From NCBI GenBank assembly GCA_963170055.1, contig CAUJGJ010000444.1, forward strand, positions 7,762,618 to 7,826,617: 64,000 nucleotides of DNA. Reading direction: 5' to 3'. The DNA comes from Halisarca cf. caerulea (taxonomy: Eukaryota; Porifera; Demospongiae; Chondrillida; Halisarcidae). Below, piece by piece: positions 52,471-64,000 of the stretch; the first letter of the stretch is position 1, and the number at the start of each line of letters is the position of its first letter. A model generated the notes under the pieces. It worked only from the letters and a program-made list of their open reading frames with translations. It was not told the DNA's origin and made no database searches. A program made the position numbers and the translations under genes.

Positions 52471-52538
52471 ATGTCTTCTGGATTCTCTGGAGATGAGGAA
52501 GAAGGATGCCAGGTGTGCCTCCTCGTCAGCGCCTCCAT
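52442..52538 (-). CDS. Candidate first exon of a divergent minus-strand gene
   Basis: ATG at 52538 opens MEALTRRHTWHPSSSSPENP and EDISVQKIRALT, ending at donor ACAG-GTAAAT in phase 1. It lies head to head with the bHLH-PAS start and upstream of the CH/spectrin gene, for which it could be the first exon, but phase 1 does not match exon a, so an intermediate exon would be needed. Coding status is unproven. Confidence 0.4.
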
Positions 52539-52781
52539 GTGCGTACACTCCTATCAGGTCTGTCTGTCCACACCTCCCCCACTTCACACAATTGTATTCA
52601 CTGGTTAACGCCTTGTGTCTAATAATTACATTCATGAGATCTCAAGTAGGTAACAATATTCATAGCATTACCAGGAAGCCATAAGAATCTCCCAGTGGGC
52701 GGATATGTAGTAATGAAAGCTTTCAAGGTAAAAATTATGTAAGCTTGCTCACTTCATTTTTTCGGAAAGAGCGTGAACAAG
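52539..52781. promoter_or_regulatory. Putative shared promoter region of two divergent starts
   Basis: This 243-bp stretch separates the candidate minus-strand ATG (52538) from the bHLH-PAS ATG (52782). No TATA box or CpG-rich core stands out. Its promoter role is inferred from position only. Confidence 0.3.
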
Positions 52782-63936
<11,155 letters not shown>

Positions 63937-64000
63937 GTAGGAGAGAGGTTCATCATAGTATGTTTGTTTTAAGCAGGTCTTCATTTAGAAATAGTTCAAG

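Overview
This is animal nuclear DNA, most likely from a sponge (a demosponge is the best guess). The evidence is split genes with GT-AG introns, a short Gly-X-Y collagen fused to a cysteine-rich non-collagenous domain of a kind I associate with sponges and cnidarians, a tandem calponin-homology/spectrin-type gene, a bHLH-PAS gene, very many (CA)n/(TA)n microsatellites, and a dense load of Tc1, hAT, Mutator-like, Harbinger-like, Crypton-like, tyrosine-recombinase and non-LTR elements. I saw no tRNA, rRNA, CRISPR array or bacterial operon. The species cannot be fixed from the sequence alone.

Host genes. (1) 561-2441, plus: a two-exon secreted collagen-like protein of 550 aa. (2) 8537-49911, minus: eleven phase-compatible exons (1563 bp, 521 codons) of an actin-binding protein with two CH domains followed by spectrin-like helices. 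It is incomplete at both ends, and a roughly 21.9-kb intron splits the CH1 and CH2 exons. (3) 52782-63936, plus: four phase-compatible exons (477 bp, 159 codons) of a bHLH-PAS factor, running off the window inside PAS-A. A possible first exon of a minus-strand gene (52442-52538) lies head to head with it, 243 bp from ATG to ATG.

Region by region. 2.6-8.5 kb is intergenic: microsatellite, a 133-bp satellite (six copies), a dispersed AT-rich repeat, a TA-flanked MITE and a degenerate repeat array. 8.5-22 kb (introns of gene 2) holds a non-LTR RT fragment, an Ulp1-like protease remnant, a Crypton-like recombinase, a TIR element, and a Tc1 copy split by a 960-bp Mutator-like element. That element has 92-bp TIRs, 9-bp target duplications and a RecQ-helicase N-terminus. 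22.7-44.5 kb (the giant intron) contains the RT-to-recombinase part of a tyrosine-recombinase (YR) retrotransposon, other YR fragments with an intron-like gag layout, several Tc1 copies, gypsy integrase fragments, and a complete-looking hAT transposon (2409 bp, 8-bp target duplication, uninterrupted 664-aa transposase). 44.5-52.8 kb has the first exons of gene 2 among short MITEs, nested insertions and foldbacks. 52.8-62.4 kb is intron 1 of the bHLH-PAS gene: a pogo/Tigger relic, MITEs, minisatellites and long (CA)n tracts.

The genes do not form one pathway. The window shows two or three ordinary animal genes whose introns have been inflated by nested transposons, which themselves record several insertion mechanisms.
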